A DNA stretch of 64,000 nt from Rossellomorea sp. y25 (GCF_038049935.1 NZ_CP145886.1:2922501-2986500); one strand, 5' to 3'; shown: positions 9,971-19,788, counted from the stretch's first letter. Made by a program: numbers and translations. Notes: generated by a model from the sequence alone, not told the origin.

Positions 9971-10156
9971 TTAGAACCAAGAGCATCTTCTTCTGCGGCG
10001 GCGGTCTTCAATACCTCTTACATCGTCTCTGTCACAACGGCGTACAGCTCTGCAGAAATCTTCCCCTCTAATAAAGGCTCTTACAGGAACTCTAAAATCG
10101 TCTCTATCTCTGTCGAATGCACCAGCTACATCATCTCTATCACGAAAGCATCCCAT
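9971..10156 (-). CDS. Small Cys/Arg/Asp-rich protein, probable late-sporulation (coat-type) product
   Basis: I do not recognise the family. 61 residues, extremely charged (Arg and Asp), with three cysteines (positions 3, 35, 41) plus one near the C terminus in RRRRRRCSWF, and no membrane segment. It is supported as a real gene by an excellent GGAGGTGAG site 3 nt before ATG 10156, by its own terminator, and by an upstream AC-N16-CATAAGATA element that fits the mother-cell sigma-K consensus. Composition and promoter suggest a spore coat or crust protein. That function is inferred. Confidence 0.7.
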   Translation of the reverse strand: MGCFRDRDDVAGAFDRDRDDFRVPVRAFIRGEDFCRAVRRCDRDDVRGIEDRRRRRRCSWF

Positions 10157-10193
10157 TTTCTCACCTCCCCGTTCATATTTTTGCACTACATTG

Positions 10194-10220
10194 TATCTTA
10201 TGTATTGAGGGACAACCTGT
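10194..10220 (-). promoter_or_regulatory. Putative sigma-K promoter
   Basis: On the minus strand: AC (-35), 16 nt, then CATAAGATA (-10), matching AC-N16-CATANNNTA. The -10 ends about 37 nt before the ATG at 10156. Confidence 0.6.
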
Positions 10221-10298
10221 AAGGGCGTACTCCTTAATTCAAAAAAAAGAGGCGATTGTTACTGAGGAAACGGACCCGGACACAGGAATCGTTAAACC

Positions 10299-10336
10299 AA
10301 AAAACCCTACGAAACCAGCTGGGTTCATAGGGTTTT
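10299..10336 (-). terminator. spo0A terminator
   Basis: AAAACCCTA and TAGGGTTTT arms followed by a T-run on the minus strand, 48 nt after the spo0A stop. Confidence 0.8.
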
Positions 10337-10383
10337 AATCTTACTATTCAGCTTTTCAAAATGAAGCACTAGTCCTTACTCTT

Positions 10384-11163
10384 TCATGAAGCCATATGTT
10401 CTAAACGAAGCTTATCAGCAACCATAGCGATAAACTCAGAATTCGTCGGCTTAGCCTTGGACATACTCACTGTGTATCCGAATAAAGAAGAAATTGAATC
10501 GATATTCCCTCTGCTCCAAGCCACTTCAATTGCGTGACGAATCGCCCGTTCTACTCTTGATGCTGTAGTGTTGTATTTTTTCGCAATATCAGGGTAAAGT
10601 ACCTTTGTAATTGAACCAAGTAATTCAATATCATTATAAACCATAGAAATCGCTTCCCTTAAATATAAGTACCCTTTAATATGTGCCGGAACGCCTATTT
10701 CGTGGATGATACTTGTAATACTTGCATCTAAATTTCTTGGTTTCTGCTCGGTATGCATTCTGGATGAGGAAGGTTTTTTGATGATTGAGTTTGATTTACC
10801 GCTGACTTGTCTAATGTGACTCACTAGATTTTCCATATCAAATGGCTTTAGGATAAAGTAAGAAGCTCCAAGGTCGACGGCTTTCTTCGTTACATCTTCT
10901 TGACCGAAGGCTGTCAGCATAATGACATTAGGAATGCTCTTCTTTTCACGAAGTCGTTCTAACACAGCAAGCCCGTCCAAATGAGGCATTATAATATCCA
11001 AAACCAGGACATCCGGATCCACTTCTTCTAACAAATCTAAACAATCTTGGCCATTATGAGCAATTCCTACTACTTCCATATCATTTTGTGAAGCAATGTA
11101 GTCTTCCAATAATGACGTCAGTTCACGGTTATCATCCACAACACATACTTTAATCGATTTCAC
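10384..11163 (-). CDS. spo0A: Stage 0 sporulation response regulator Spo0A
   Basis: Master regulator of sporulation, 259 residues. The N-terminal receiver domain has acidic pocket residues in VVDDNREL and the phosphorylated Asp in [11 protein letters not shown] near residue 55. After a variable linker (about 125-145) comes the C-terminal Spo0A DNA-binding domain, with recognition-helix region [20 protein letters not shown] nearly identical to B. subtilis. Start is GTG at 11163, 9 nt after GGAGG and aligned with the family start. It lies downstream of spoIVB, as in other Bacillus. Confidence 0.98.
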   Translation of the reverse strand: MKSIKVCVVDDNRELTSLLEDYIASQNDMEVVGIAHNGQDCLDLLEEVDPDVLVLDIIMPHLDGLAVLERLREKKSIPNVIMLTAFGQEDVTKKAVDLGASYFILKPFDMENLVSHIRQVSGKSNSIIKKPSSSRMHTEQKPRNLDASITSIIHEIGVPAHIKGYLYLREAISMVYNDIELLGSITKVLYPDIAKKYNTTASRVERAIRHAIEVAWSRGNIDSISSLFGYTVSMSKAKPTNSEFIAMVADKLRLEHMAS

Positions 11164-11223
11164 TACAGGTTTCCTCCTCAATCCTAATTAATTCATCTCT
11201 GTAATTTTATTCTAAATTACTTT

Positions 11224-11350
11224 TTCGACAATGCAACCTAAATTCCTTTTATTTTTGAAAAAAACTTGAAAAATATTATATTTTCTTTGATTTTCTAAAG
11301 ATTTCTTTATATTTCGACCCTATTCGATATTTACTCATGGGTTTGTCGAA
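11224..11350. promoter_or_regulatory. Spo0A boxes in the spo0A control region
   Basis: Two perfect TTGTCGAA-type 0A boxes: one at 11343-11350 on the plus strand and one at 11224-11231 on the minus strand. A degenerate TTCGACCC lies near 11313. They fit autoregulation of spo0A. A sigma-H promoter is expected here, but I could not place its -35/-10 with confidence. Confidence 0.7.
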
Positions 11351-11420
11351 TAATCTTTATTTTAACAAGTTATACCTCGTTTTGGCAAACTGTCCTGAGT
11401 GAAAACATTCATTTTACACG

Positions 11421-11471
11421 AAAAAAAAGAACCCTTATAAGCACCCACGATCGGGACTTTAGTAAGGGTTT
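11421..11471 (-). terminator. spoIVB terminator
   Basis: Arms AACCCTTA and TAAGGGTT around a loop of about 32 nt that itself can pair, followed by an eight-base T-run on the minus strand. Confidence 0.85.
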
Positions 11472-11478
11472 TCCACTT

Positions 11479-12768
11479 TTAGCTTGCTCGGTCATGATTT
11501 TTCTTGTAAATATCGATTCCAGCTTCACTGAGCATCCATTCAATGTGTACACCATACCCGCTTGTCGGATCGTTTACAAATACATGTGTGACAGCCCCGA
11601 TGACTTTTCCGTTTTGAATGATGGGACTTCCACTCATGCCTTGGACGATTCCACCTGTTTTCTCCAACAGCTTGGGATCTGTCACTTTTAAAACCATCCC
11701 TTTTGTTGCCGGATATTTCTGAGGAATGGTACTGACAATTTCAATATCGTACATTTCTACATCTTTCCCATCTACCACAGTCAATATCTGGGCAGGTCCT
11801 TCTTTTACTTGGTGGGAAAGAGCGATGGACATCGGTTTATCCATCAGGTCGTTATCAATGGTTTGGTTTAATTCTCCAAAAATCCCGAATGGACTGTTTC
11901 GGGTTATGTTCCCGATTACGTTTCGATCAGAAGAAAAACGGGCTAATTTCTCACCAGGTTTTCCGTCCTTTCCTTTTTGAATGGACGTTACTTCTGAATG
12001 AACGATTTCTCCGTTTTCAACCACAATCGGTTTTTTTGTATCCATGTCTGAAATGACATGTCCCAGTGCCCCATATTTCTTGGACTTCGGATCGAAGAAC
12101 GTCATTGTGCCGATTCCAGCTGCAGAATCACGAATATACAAGCCTAATTTGTAGTTATTTTCCCCTTTTTCTTTTAACGGAAGCAATTGAGTTTTTACGG
12201 TCTCTTGTTCACGCTTAATCACAACGTCTAAAGATTTGGATTCTTCTCCTGCTTTCTGAACAAAAGGAGCAACATCCGCAAGCTCTTCAATTTTCGTTCC
12301 ATTTATTTCTGTTATCATATCTCCCACTTGTATTCCCGCTTTTTCGCCGGGGGACATCTTACCAGCCTCTGTTTCAACTAAATGGTGACCTACCACCAAC
12401 ACCCCGACAGTATTTAATTTCACCCCGATGGATTGACCACCCGGGATCACCTTGAAATCTTTCAGCACTTCTACATCGACTTTTTTTATGGGTAAACCAG
12501 CTAATTCAAAGACAACTTCATCCTTACCTACAGAACTTCCTTGAATCGAGAGCTTACCTTCCTCTTCTTTAAATTGAACATGTTGATTATCAGAAGAACC
12601 CATCGTTGTAACGGATGTAGCCTTAGGGAGAGCAACTTGATCCCCTTCCATTACCCTTACAGAGTTCGGTGTATTGATAAATTGTTGAACCGGTTTGTAA
12701 AAACCAATAAGACAAAGCGAAACAAGGAGAATTCCACCTATACATTTTCTTAACCAATCTAAACTCAA
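11479..12768 (-). CDS. spoIVB: SpoIVB serine peptidase (sigma-K checkpoint)
   Basis: 429-residue peptidase made in the forespore. It is secreted into the intermembrane space, where it triggers pro-sigma-K processing. An N-terminal membrane segment (about residues 8-26) is followed by a PDZ domain (about 110-195) and the S55 peptidase domain with the catalytic serine in [10 protein letters not shown] near residue 367. The best start is TTG at 12768, 8 nt after AGGAGAG. Longer versions from GTG codons upstream would overlap that site. Located between spo0A and recN as usual. Confidence 0.94.
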   Translation of the reverse strand: MSLDWLRKCIGGILLVSLCLIGFYKPVQQFINTPNSVRVMEGDQVALPKATSVTTMGSSDNQHVQFKEEEGKLSIQGSSVGKDEVVFELAGLPIKKVDVEVLKDFKVIPGGQSIGVKLNTVGVLVVGHHLVETEAGKMSPGEKAGIQVGDMITEINGTKIEELADVAPFVQKAGEESKSLDVVIKREQETVKTQLLPLKEKGENNYKLGLYIRDSAAGIGTMTFFDPKSKKYGALGHVISDMDTKKPIVVENGEIVHSEVTSIQKGKDGKPGEKLARFSSDRNVIGNITRNSPFGIFGELNQTIDNDLMDKPMSIALSHQVKEGPAQILTVVDGKDVEMYDIEIVSTIPQKYPATKGMVLKVTDPKLLEKTGGIVQGMSGSPIIQNGKVIGAVTHVFVNDPTSGYGVHIEWMLSEAGIDIYKKNHDRAS

Positions 12769-12863
12769 TATATTCACTCTCCTCGCTTCTAATCCACACA
12801 CACTAACTATTGGCTACAGTTTTAATTTTGCCTTTATAAGCCACATTTATAACTGGTAATCAT

Positions 12864-12895
12864 GAAAAAAAGCTACCCCAATTGGATAGCTTTTC
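12864..12895 (-). terminator. recN terminator
   Basis: AAAAGCTA and TAGCTTTT arms with further complementarity outside (CATGAAAA/TTTTCATG). The recN stop codon lies in the right arm. Confidence 0.8.
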
Positions 12896-14603
12896 ATGTT
12901 TCTTTTATGGATCCTGCTAATTGCAACAATTCCTTTGCGTGTTCCAATGTTAAATCTGTAATTTCCACTCCTGAAATCATCCTGGAGATTTCTTTGATCT
13001 TTTCCTTCTCTCGAAGACGTTTAACCATTGTACTCGTTCTGCCGCCTGAAAGTTTTTTCGAAATAAACAAGTGACAATCTGCCATTGCAGCTACTTGCGG
13101 TAAGTGAGATATACACATCACCTGGGAATGAATGGCGACCTGATAAATTTTTTCAGCGATCGCCTGTGCGACTCTTCCACTTACTCCTGTATCGACCTCA
13201 TCAAAAATGATGGAGGTAATTCCCTGGTGCTTTGAAAAGATCGTCTTCATAGCTAACATAATGCGGGAAAGCTCCCCACCTGAAGCAACTTTGGATAACG
13301 GCTTTAAAGGCTCCCCTGGATTGGTGGATATGTAAAACTCCACTGTGTCCCAACCATCCTTTTTAAAATGCTGAAAGGAAAACGATTCATTTTCTCCACT
13401 TTTCACAAAGCGAACTTCAAATTTCGTTTTATCCATATAAAGTTGCTTTAGCTGCTCATGAATACTTGCAGTTAATTTTTTCGCCCACTGCTTTCTTGTC
13501 TGCGACAGATTTTTCGCCTCTAATGATAAATCTTTCTCGAGTGATTGTAATTTGCTTTGTAAATGTTCCACATGTGAATCTTTGTTCATGATGGTTTCAA
13601 TTTCTTCTTCGATCTTTGAACTATATGCCAGAATTTCTTCTACAGAAGAACCATACTTTCTCTTTAAACCGTTAATCTCATTCAGTCTCGCCTCAATGAG
13701 ATCCAAACGGTTTGGTTCAAATTCCAGCTGATCTAACTCTCCCCTTACTTGGTGAGCAGCGTCTTCAAGCATATAAAAAGCATTCGAAACAGATTCCAGA
13801 GTCTTTTCATATTGAGAATCCACTTCTGCAGCTGTCTCGAGATGACTCATAGCAAGTCCAGTCCAGTCAAGCCCTTTTCTCTCACCTTGAATGCTGTCAT
13901 AGGACGTCTGCAACGCCTCAAAAAGCTTTTCAAAGTTCATAAGCTTCCTTTTCTCTTCCTGCAGCTCATCATCTTCATTTAATTGCAGGTTTGCATCATG
14001 AATTTCTTTCAGCTGAAACTGAATCAGATCCAAACGATGCGCCATCTCCTGCTCGTTCTCATTGAGCCTGTTAAGCTGCTTATAAATGGAAAGGTACTCT
14101 TTATATACTTCCCCGTAACTCGAGAGACCAGAAGCAATCTCTTTCCCTCCAAATTGATCCAGTAAGGAAAGATGCAGGCTTTCATTCATCAGTTCTTGAT
14201 GCTCATGCTGTCCATGTATATCAATAAGTGAAGCCCCGATTTCCCTCATAATCGCAATCGTCACGAGCTTACCATTGATTCTGCAAACACTTTTTCCACT
14301 GCTCGAGATATCCCGTCGAAGAATGATCATTCCTTCTTCGATCTCTATCCCGAAGCTCGCTGCTTTAAGAAAGCAAGGATGAGTTTCATTATCAAGAATA
14401 AATAACCCTTCAATTTCAGCCTTTTTCTCCCCATGCCGCACGTATTCTGAGGATCCTCTTCCACCAACCAGTAAATGAATGGCATCAATGATAATCGACT
14501 TACCTGCACCAGTCTCACCTGATAAAACGGTCAGACCTTCTTCAAAGGAAAGAGAGAGGGATTCGATTATGGCGAAATTTTTGATTGATAGTTCTTGTAG
14601 CAA
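12894..14603 (-). CDS. recN: DNA repair ATPase RecN
   Basis: SMC-like ATPase of double-strand-break repair, 569 residues. Walker A GETGAGKS lies near residue 32. A long coiled coil spans about 160-360. The ABC signature VASGGELSRI and Walker B IIFDEVDTG lie near residues 430-465. GTG and ATG triplets overlap the GAGGTG site. TTG at 14603 is correctly spaced and gives the family start MLQELSIKNFAII. Confidence 0.95.
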   Translation of the reverse strand: MLQELSIKNFAIIESLSLSFEEGLTVLSGETGAGKSIIIDAIHLLVGGRGSSEYVRHGEKKAEIEGLFILDNETHPCFLKAASFGIEIEEGMIILRRDISSSGKSVCRINGKLVTIAIMREIGASLIDIHGQHEHQELMNESLHLSLLDQFGGKEIASGLSSYGEVYKEYLSIYKQLNRLNENEQEMAHRLDLIQFQLKEIHDANLQLNEDDELQEEKRKLMNFEKLFEALQTSYDSIQGERKGLDWTGLAMSHLETAAEVDSQYEKTLESVSNAFYMLEDAAHQVRGELDQLEFEPNRLDLIEARLNEINGLKRKYGSSVEEILAYSSKIEEEIETIMNKDSHVEHLQSKLQSLEKDLSLEAKNLSQTRKQWAKKLTASIHEQLKQLYMDKTKFEVRFVKSGENESFSFQHFKKDGWDTVEFYISTNPGEPLKPLSKVASGGELSRIMLAMKTIFSKHQGITSIIFDEVDTGVSGRVAQAIAEKIYQVAIHSQVMCISHLPQVAAMADCHLFISKKLSGGRTSTMVKRLREKEKIKEISRMISGVEITDLTLEHAKELLQLAGSIKET

Positions 14604-14727
14604 AACATTCACCTCAAATAAAAAGGAACTTTTCCCTCAAACAATTTAAAAGAAAAGCTTCCTATTGGATTTTGTATGAAGGGCTGCCTTACATACAGCC
14701 CATTAATTTTATTTTTGATTCTGCAAT

Positions 14728-15180
14728 TTAAAGCATATCTAAAAAACGTTCTGAAACAATCTTCGTCTCTTCTTCAGTGCGGCAGATGATCAAACATGTG
14801 TCATCTCCACAAATCGTCCCTAAAATCTCTTCCCAGTCCAAGTTATCAATTAAAGCACCGATCGCATTAGCATTACCAGGTAGAGTCTTCATGACCAGCA
14901 TATGCCCGGCTTGGTCCACTTTGACAAACGCATCCGTCAGGGTACGCTTAAGTTTTTGCAGGGGATTAAAGCGCTGATCAGCAGGCAAACTATATTTGTA
15001 TCTCCCATCCATCAACGGCACTTTAACTAAATGCAATTCTTTAATATCCCTCGACACGGTAGCCTGGGTCACATTAAATCCTGCATTTTTAAGGCTTTCC
15101 ACTAACTCATCCTGTGTTTCCACATCTCTATTCGTAATGATTTCTCTTATTTTAATATGTCTTTGCCCTTTGTTCATCAT
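14728..15180 (-). CDS. argR: Arginine repressor/activator ArgR (AhrC)
   Basis: 150-residue regulator of arginine synthesis and catabolism. An N-terminal winged helix ([15 protein letters not shown] near residue 40) precedes a C-terminal hexamerisation and arginine-binding domain with [15 protein letters not shown] and GTICGDDT. Two adjacent ATGs (15180, 15177) are equally possible starts. The second matches most homologues. It lies directly upstream of recN, as in B. subtilis. Confidence 0.95.
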   Translation of the reverse strand: MMNKGQRHIKIREIITNRDVETQDELVESLKNAGFNVTQATVSRDIKELHLVKVPLMDGRYKYSLPADQRFNPLQKLKRTLTDAFVKVDQAGHMLVMKTLPGNANAIGALIDNLDWEEILGTICGDDTCLIICRTEEETKIVSERFLDML

Positions 15181-15272
15181 AGAACATACACCTCTTACAT
15201 TTGATTAAAACCTGTATAAATATACCTCTACGCTTATGTTAGCCTATTTTGTATGGAAGTACAATAAAAAAG

Positions 15273-15432
15273 AAAAGCGGAAGGGGCTCGTTCTGGGGCG
15301 ACTAGCATAAGGCGAGTAAACCTGAAAGGCGTTTTTTGCCTTTTTGGGTTACTTGACTTATGACCTCGAGCCCCAAGCCCCTGAAGCTAGACAATGAAAA
15401 GCGGAGGCGCACAGTTAGGCCCGACAAGCATA
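15273..15432 (+). repeat. Dispersed hairpin repeat: full copy plus 5' stub
   Basis: Full copy 15273-15394 (AAAAGCGG to AGACAA), then after 2 nt a truncated second start (AAAAGCGGAGGC, 15397-15432). The mid-stem arms are AGTAAACC and GGGTTACT. The outer stem carries TGGGGC/GCCCCA where other copies have AGAGGC/GCCTCT, so both arms changed together. Confidence 0.85.
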
Positions 15433-15579
15433 TTTCGGAATTTTTCAAGTGAAGTTATTTGCTATTTACCCCATTTCAGTTGCAGATAGGGGTAATTTCA
15501 ACAAAATGAGGTAAAAAATCGATCAATTGCTGCTCAGGAGGGGTTAAACATACATCAATTTAGAATGATACCATTTATT

Positions 15580-15650
15580 ATTTTCAATTTCCCCATTTTA
15601 TTTTCAAAACTAAACCACTTATTTTCAAAAATAGAATTTTATTTTCAAAA
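15580..15650. repeat. Degenerate 20/21-bp array with ATTTTCAAAA core
   Basis: ATTTTCAA occurs at 15580, 15600, 15621 and 15641 (steps 20, 21, 20) with unrelated bases between. The stretch 15433-15674 otherwise shows no gene. Confidence 0.6.
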
Positions 15651-15674
15651 CCATCCCGTTTGCCATAGACACAT

Positions 15675-15703
15675 AAAAAAAGCCACTCTTCCAAGAAGAG
15701 CAG
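15675..15703 (-). terminator. tlyA terminator
   Basis: CTCTT and AAGAG inner arms with GC outer pairs, followed by a seven-base T-run on the minus strand, 9 nt after the stop. Confidence 0.75.
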
Positions 15704-15711
15704 CCCATTCC

Positions 15712-16548
15712 TTATTGTGTATTCGCTTTTAACTGATGATGAGCTTCCTCAATAACCTCATCCGGCGTAGTGGTTAAGAAAGATTCCCCTTCACTAGCAT
15801 CCCCGGACCATTTCAGATGAATCAGAAATTCGATATTCCCATCTCCTCCCGTAATAGGAGAATAAGACAAACCGGCGATATGATAGCCTTCTTTGGTAGC
15901 CAGTGTCATAATCTTCTCGATCACCATCTTATGGACGGCCGGGTCCCTTACTATTCCTTTTTTCCCTACTTGGTTCTTACCTGCTTCGAACTGCGGCTTG
16001 ATTAAAGCGATACAATCTCCACCAGGCACTAACAGTGTTTTTAAGACAGGTAAGATAAGAGAAAGAGAAATAAAAGACACATCAATGGATGCGAAACTCG
16101 GCATTTCTCCTTGTAAATCGGTTGGGGTGACGTAGCGGAAGTTGGTTCTTTCCATCACGACGACCCTCTCATCCTGTCTAAGCTTCCAGGCAAGCTGATT
16201 GTACCCTACATCAAGGGCATAGGACATCTTTGCCCCGTTTTGCAGAGCACAATCGGTAAATCCTCCCGTAGACGCCCCGATATCAATCATCACTTTATCC
16301 TTTACGTCTACATCAAACACTTGTAAAGCTTTTTCCAGCTTTAAGCCACCACGGCTCACATAGGGAATCACTTTCCCCTTGATCGTAAGGGGGATATTTT
16401 CACTTACTTTTTCTCCGGCCTTGTCCAATCTCATTTCATTGGAATAAACAAGCCCCGCCATGACAGCCCGTTTAGCTTTTTCTCTTGTTTCAATTAATCC
16501 TCGTTCTACCAGAAGTACGTCTACACGTTGTTTTTTTACTTTCATCAT
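15712..16548 (-). CDS. yqxC: TlyA-family 16S/23S rRNA 2'-O-methyltransferase (YqxC)
   Basis: 278 residues. An N-terminal S4 RNA-binding domain (about 5-65; RVDVLLVERGLIETREKAKR) joins an FtsJ/RrmJ-type SAM-dependent methyltransferase domain (about 65-245) with the SAM loop DIGASTGGFTDCAL near residue 90. Homologues are hemolysin-A-like TlyA proteins acting on ribosomal RNA. The first ATG shares one base with the dxs stop (TAATG), which implies translational coupling. Confidence 0.9.
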   Translation of the reverse strand: MMKVKKQRVDVLLVERGLIETREKAKRAVMAGLVYSNEMRLDKAGEKVSENIPLTIKGKVIPYVSRGGLKLEKALQVFDVDVKDKVMIDIGASTGGFTDCALQNGAKMSYALDVGYNQLAWKLRQDERVVVMERTNFRYVTPTDLQGEMPSFASIDVSFISLSLILPVLKTLLVPGGDCIALIKPQFEAGKNQVGKKGIVRDPAVHKMVIEKIMTLATKEGYHIAGLSYSPITGGDGNIEFLIHLKWSGDASEGESFLTTTPDEVIEEAHHQLKANTQ

Positions 16549-18440
16549 TAAGCCCTTTTTTGTTTTTTTGGTGTGATCGTTAAAATGCGATCCACTACGT
16601 TTTCTTTGGTCATGCCGATTTCGTTCAATAGTTCCTTCACGCTTCCATGCTCGATGAAGTAATCAGGAATACCGATGCGGTCAATCACGGCGTCATGGAA
16701 GCCTTGTTCCTGTGCAAACTCAAGAACACCACTTCCAAAGCCGCCTTGAAGCACAGCCTCTTCGATTGTCAACACAGGCATTTCTTCTTCCAGGATACTT
16801 TTGAGCATTTTCTCGTCCATCGGTTTGATGAACCGTGCGTTTACAACCCGAACGGAAAGTCCCTGCTTTTCAAGGTCAGCAGCCGCTTCCATTGCCATCG
16901 GGATGGTGGTGCCAAAGGTCAAGATCGCCGCATCCGTTCCTTGTTTCAAGATTTCCCATGTTCCTATCGGAATCGTGTTAAGCTCTGGATCCATCGGCAC
17001 TCCATATCCATTCCCACGAGGATAACGTAACGCAATTGGTCCATCATTATACTGAAGAGCCGTATTGACAAGATGTTGGCCCTCGTTCTCGTCCTTCGGC
17101 ATCATAATCACCATATTCGGTAGATGCCTTAAAAAGGCGATATCAAATACACCCTGATGCGTTTCACCATCGGCACCGACTAAGCCGGCACGGTCAATCC
17201 CGATGAAAACATTTAAATTTTGTCGGCAAATATCGTGAACCACTTGGTCGTACGCTCTTTGAAGGAATGTTGAATAAATGGCCAGGAATGGCTTCATATC
17301 CTGGGTAGCAAGACCCGCTGCAACAGTAGTGGCATGCTGCTCGGCAATCCCTACATCAAACATTCGATCGGGGAATTCTTCAGCAAATCCAAGCAGTTTG
17401 GACCCTACCGGCATGGCTGGAGTGATCGCGACAATTCGTTCGTCCTCACGAGCGACCTTTCTGACGGTCTCACTTACAAGCCCACTCCAGGAAGGTGGTG
17501 CATTTATAGGTTTAATCAGGTCTCCTGTGTCAATCTTGTATGGACCTGTACCATGCCATGTGCCCTGCTTGTCTGATTCAGCAGGATGAAACCCTTTACC
17601 TTTTTTCGTTATAACGTGTAAAAGAACGGGTCCTTTTGTTTTCTTCGCATACTGAATGTTCTCAGATAGATCATTATAATCGTGGCCATCGATTGGCCCA
17701 AGATAGGTAAATCCTAATTCTTCAAAGAACATACCTGAAACAAATAAATACTTTAAGCTGTCTTTCACCCGCTCTGCAGTACTTGCCAGTTTGCCTCCGA
17801 CAGCAGGGATTCGTTTAAGGATATATTCCATTTCATCCTTCACCCAGTTGTACTTACCGGCAGTGCGCAATCGGCCAAGAACACTGTGAAGGGCTCCTAC
17901 GTTAGGGGCAATGGACATTTCATTATCATTTAGAACGACGATCATATCTTTCTTTTCATGACCAATGTGGTTGAGTGCCTCGAGTGCCATACCGCCCGTT
18001 AAGGCACCATCCCCGATCACAGGGATGATGAATGAATCTTCTTTTTTGACATCCCTGGCGATTGCCATACCCATGGCTGCGGATAGTGAAGTAGAGCTAT
18101 GACCCGTTTCCCATACATCATGCTCGCTTTCATTGCGTTTAGGGAAACCGCATAACCCTTTGTATTGTCGCAATGTATCAAACTGACAGGCACGGCCAGT
18201 CAAGATCTTATGTACATACGACTGATGACCAACATCCCAAATGATTTTATCTTTGGGACTTGAGAAATGCTTATGAAGGGCAACTGTTAATTCGACCACC
18301 CCTAAGTTTGGACCAATATGACCGCCAGTCTTAGATAAATTCTTTATTAAGAAATGGCGAATCTCTTGACTGAGCTCTTCTAATTGTTCATTTGACATCT
18401 TTTTAAGAAAAGAAGGCTCCTTTATTGATAATAAATCCAT
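16548..18440 (-). CDS. dxs: 1-deoxy-D-xylulose-5-phosphate synthase
   Basis: First enzyme of the MEP isoprenoid pathway, condensing pyruvate and glyceraldehyde 3-phosphate with thiamine diphosphate. 630 residues, standard length. It shows [13 protein letters not shown] near residue 75, the thiamine motif GDGALTGG followed by NDNEMSI, the transketolase-like central domain and the C-terminal GGFGSGVLE. An in-frame GTG nine bases upstream is possible, but ATG 18440 ([11 protein letters not shown]) matches the family. It lies in one cluster with ispA, OLE RNA and oapA. Confidence 0.96.
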   Translation of the reverse strand: MDLLSIKEPSFLKKMSNEQLEELSQEIRHFLIKNLSKTGGHIGPNLGVVELTVALHKHFSSPKDKIIWDVGHQSYVHKILTGRACQFDTLRQYKGLCGFPKRNESEHDVWETGHSSTSLSAAMGMAIARDVKKEDSFIIPVIGDGALTGGMALEALNHIGHEKKDMIVVLNDNEMSIAPNVGALHSVLGRLRTAGKYNWVKDEMEYILKRIPAVGGKLASTAERVKDSLKYLFVSGMFFEELGFTYLGPIDGHDYNDLSENIQYAKKTKGPVLLHVITKKGKGFHPAESDKQGTWHGTGPYKIDTGDLIKPINAPPSWSGLVSETVRKVAREDERIVAITPAMPVGSKLLGFAEEFPDRMFDVGIAEQHATTVAAGLATQDMKPFLAIYSTFLQRAYDQVVHDICRQNLNVFIGIDRAGLVGADGETHQGVFDIAFLRHLPNMVIMMPKDENEGQHLVNTALQYNDGPIALRYPRGNGYGVPMDPELNTIPIGTWEILKQGTDAAILTFGTTIPMAMEAAADLEKQGLSVRVVNARFIKPMDEKMLKSILEEEMPVLTIEEAVLQGGFGSGVLEFAQEQGFHDAVIDRIGIPDYFIEHGSVKELLNEIGMTKENVVDRILTITPKKQKRA

Positions 18441-18461
18441 GGGGTCCACTCACTTTCATCA

Positions 18462-19085
18462 CTAAATATTTTGTTTCGCACGCTTGTAACGTTTTTTCTT
18501 GCTTTTATCTTTTTTATCTTTAATCAATGTGATGTGAAATCGATCTTCAAAAAATTGTAGAACTTTACCAACTCTAAATATTATATCCTTAGAATAGGTG
18601 ATAGCAAACGTTTTTCCAAGCGCTTTGCCTCCTACGGTTAGGGATGCAATGATACTTGTCAATGTTACACTTACAATATATTCTCTCAAAGAGCCTCCTT
18701 CAAGCTGAAAAGAGACGGCAAGTTGAATGATGACAATCGCTGACGCAGTACCACTTATTATCCCTGAAATGTCACCGATTACGTCATTACAAAAGCTTGC
18801 AAACCGATCGGCGTTCCGAACGATTTTGATCGAGTATCGTGCACCGTAAACTTTTTTAGCCGCCATGGCATGAAAGGGTGTTTCATCAGCAGCCGTTGCA
18901 GCAATTCCCAGCATATCAAAGAAGATCCCGATAAAGACGATGATTAACACAACAACCAGTCCTGTATACCACGCGACTCCATTTAAAACCATATTGGATG
19001 TAACTGAAAAAATAGCCGCTAACACAAATGTGATAACGGCAATGCTGACACTCCACTTTATTGAGTTTTTCATTGTTTCATTCAT
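18462..19085 (-). CDS. oapA: OLE RNA-associated membrane protein OapA (DUF21-type)
   Basis: 207-residue membrane protein with helices at about 13-33, 38-60 and further hydrophobic stretches at 105-130 and 135-160, and a very basic C terminus (KKDKSKKKRYKRAK). It carries the DUF21/CNNM-like core with AATAADETPFHAMAAKKV. In Bacillus halodurans a protein of this kind, encoded next to the OLE RNA gene, binds that RNA at the membrane. Here it is flanked by the OLE locus upstream and dxs downstream, the described arrangement. No strong ribosome-binding site is seen before ATG 19085. Confidence 0.88.
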   Translation of the reverse strand: MNETMKNSIKWSVSIAVITFVLAAIFSVTSNMVLNGVAWYTGLVVVLIIVFIGIFFDMLGIAATAADETPFHAMAAKKVYGARYSIKIVRNADRFASFCNDVIGDISGIISGTASAIVIIQLAVSFQLEGGSLREYIVSVTLTSIIASLTVGGKALGKTFAITYSKDIIFRVGKVLQFFEDRFHITLIKDKKDKSKKKRYKRAKQNI

Positions 19086-19124
19086 TATCGTTTAAACACA
19101 CCGTTTCTATTGTGTAAATATCAT

Positions 19125-19739
19125 CTATACTATGTAATTGGATGGTCATATAAAGAGTAAAAATTGCAGCTTAGGTCCAGTAGGTTTTCCCAATCAGGTA
19201 CCGGATGTTGCCATACCGGCGGTTTCCCTTTAAACCCGACTTAGCCGCGTCACCACAAGCTAGACTGGATTACCACTTAGTCCGCACTATAATCCTCTTT
19301 ATATGTCCAATTATGAACAGTCTAGGAGTTTTCCTCAACAGTCCTTAACGCAATCCTTAGCCTCTTTTGCAAAGAGGATTTCATATGGGCGAAAAAGCAC
19401 ATATCAATGGCCAACTGATGTGTACCTTGTAACCATAATCCCCTCACTCTTCACTCAAGGCAGGCTACGCTGCTAGTGAATCATCACATCGCAGGTTCAT
19501 ACTTTGTCCTTATTGCATATGCTTATGCCAGCATAAGAAACAAAGCCTCCGCGGCTTGAGGGTCAACGCCCACATGCCATTGTGGATCGCCCTCAAGCCT
19601 TACTCCCAGATATGACCCAAAGCTGGGCGCCTCAAGCCAATTCCAGGAACTTCATCGATGTGCCCTTTAGTGGATTTTTAGGCCCACCTTCAGGATTGGT
19701 GGACTGACTAGAATACTGCACCACCCAAAATTTTATTAT
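19125..19739 (-). ncRNA. ole: OLE RNA (ornate large extremophilic RNA)
   Basis: A gene-free, GC-balanced stretch of about 610 nt between ispA and oapA, the known genomic position and length of OLE RNA. On the minus strand it is dense in self-complementary segments: GGTGGGCC/GTCCACC pairing near the 5' end, GCTTGAGGGC pairing with GACCCTCAAGC, and TGGCATAAGC/GCTTATGCCA-type helices. A long helix closes the 3' domain (19135-19157 with 19295-19313: TAATTGGA...CATATAAAGAG against CTCTTTATATG...TCCAATTA). Ends are estimated from the promoter and from that helix. Partner oapA follows directly. The call rests on context plus structure. Confidence 0.88.
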
Positions 19740-19745
19740 AAACGT

Positions 19746-19775
19746 ATTATAACATATGTTAAATAATTTGCTCAA
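19746..19775 (-). promoter_or_regulatory. Putative sigma-A promoter of OLE RNA
   Basis: TTGAGC (-35), 18 nt, TATAAT (-10) on the minus strand, downstream of the ispA stop. The predicted start is near 19739. OLE could therefore be made separately as well as by read-through from ispA. Confidence 0.65.
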
Positions 19776-19788
19776 ACATAGAATGGTT

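Noticed and set aside
10117..10338. Plus-strand ORF opposite the 61-aa gene
   Set aside because: No ribosome-binding site. It runs through the spo0A terminator hairpin and the sigma-K-type promoter of the opposite gene.
19125..19739. Decayed protein gene or group II intron remnant between oapA and ispA
   Set aside because: No reading frame of note in any frame. The dense pairing and its place next to oapA fit OLE RNA instead.
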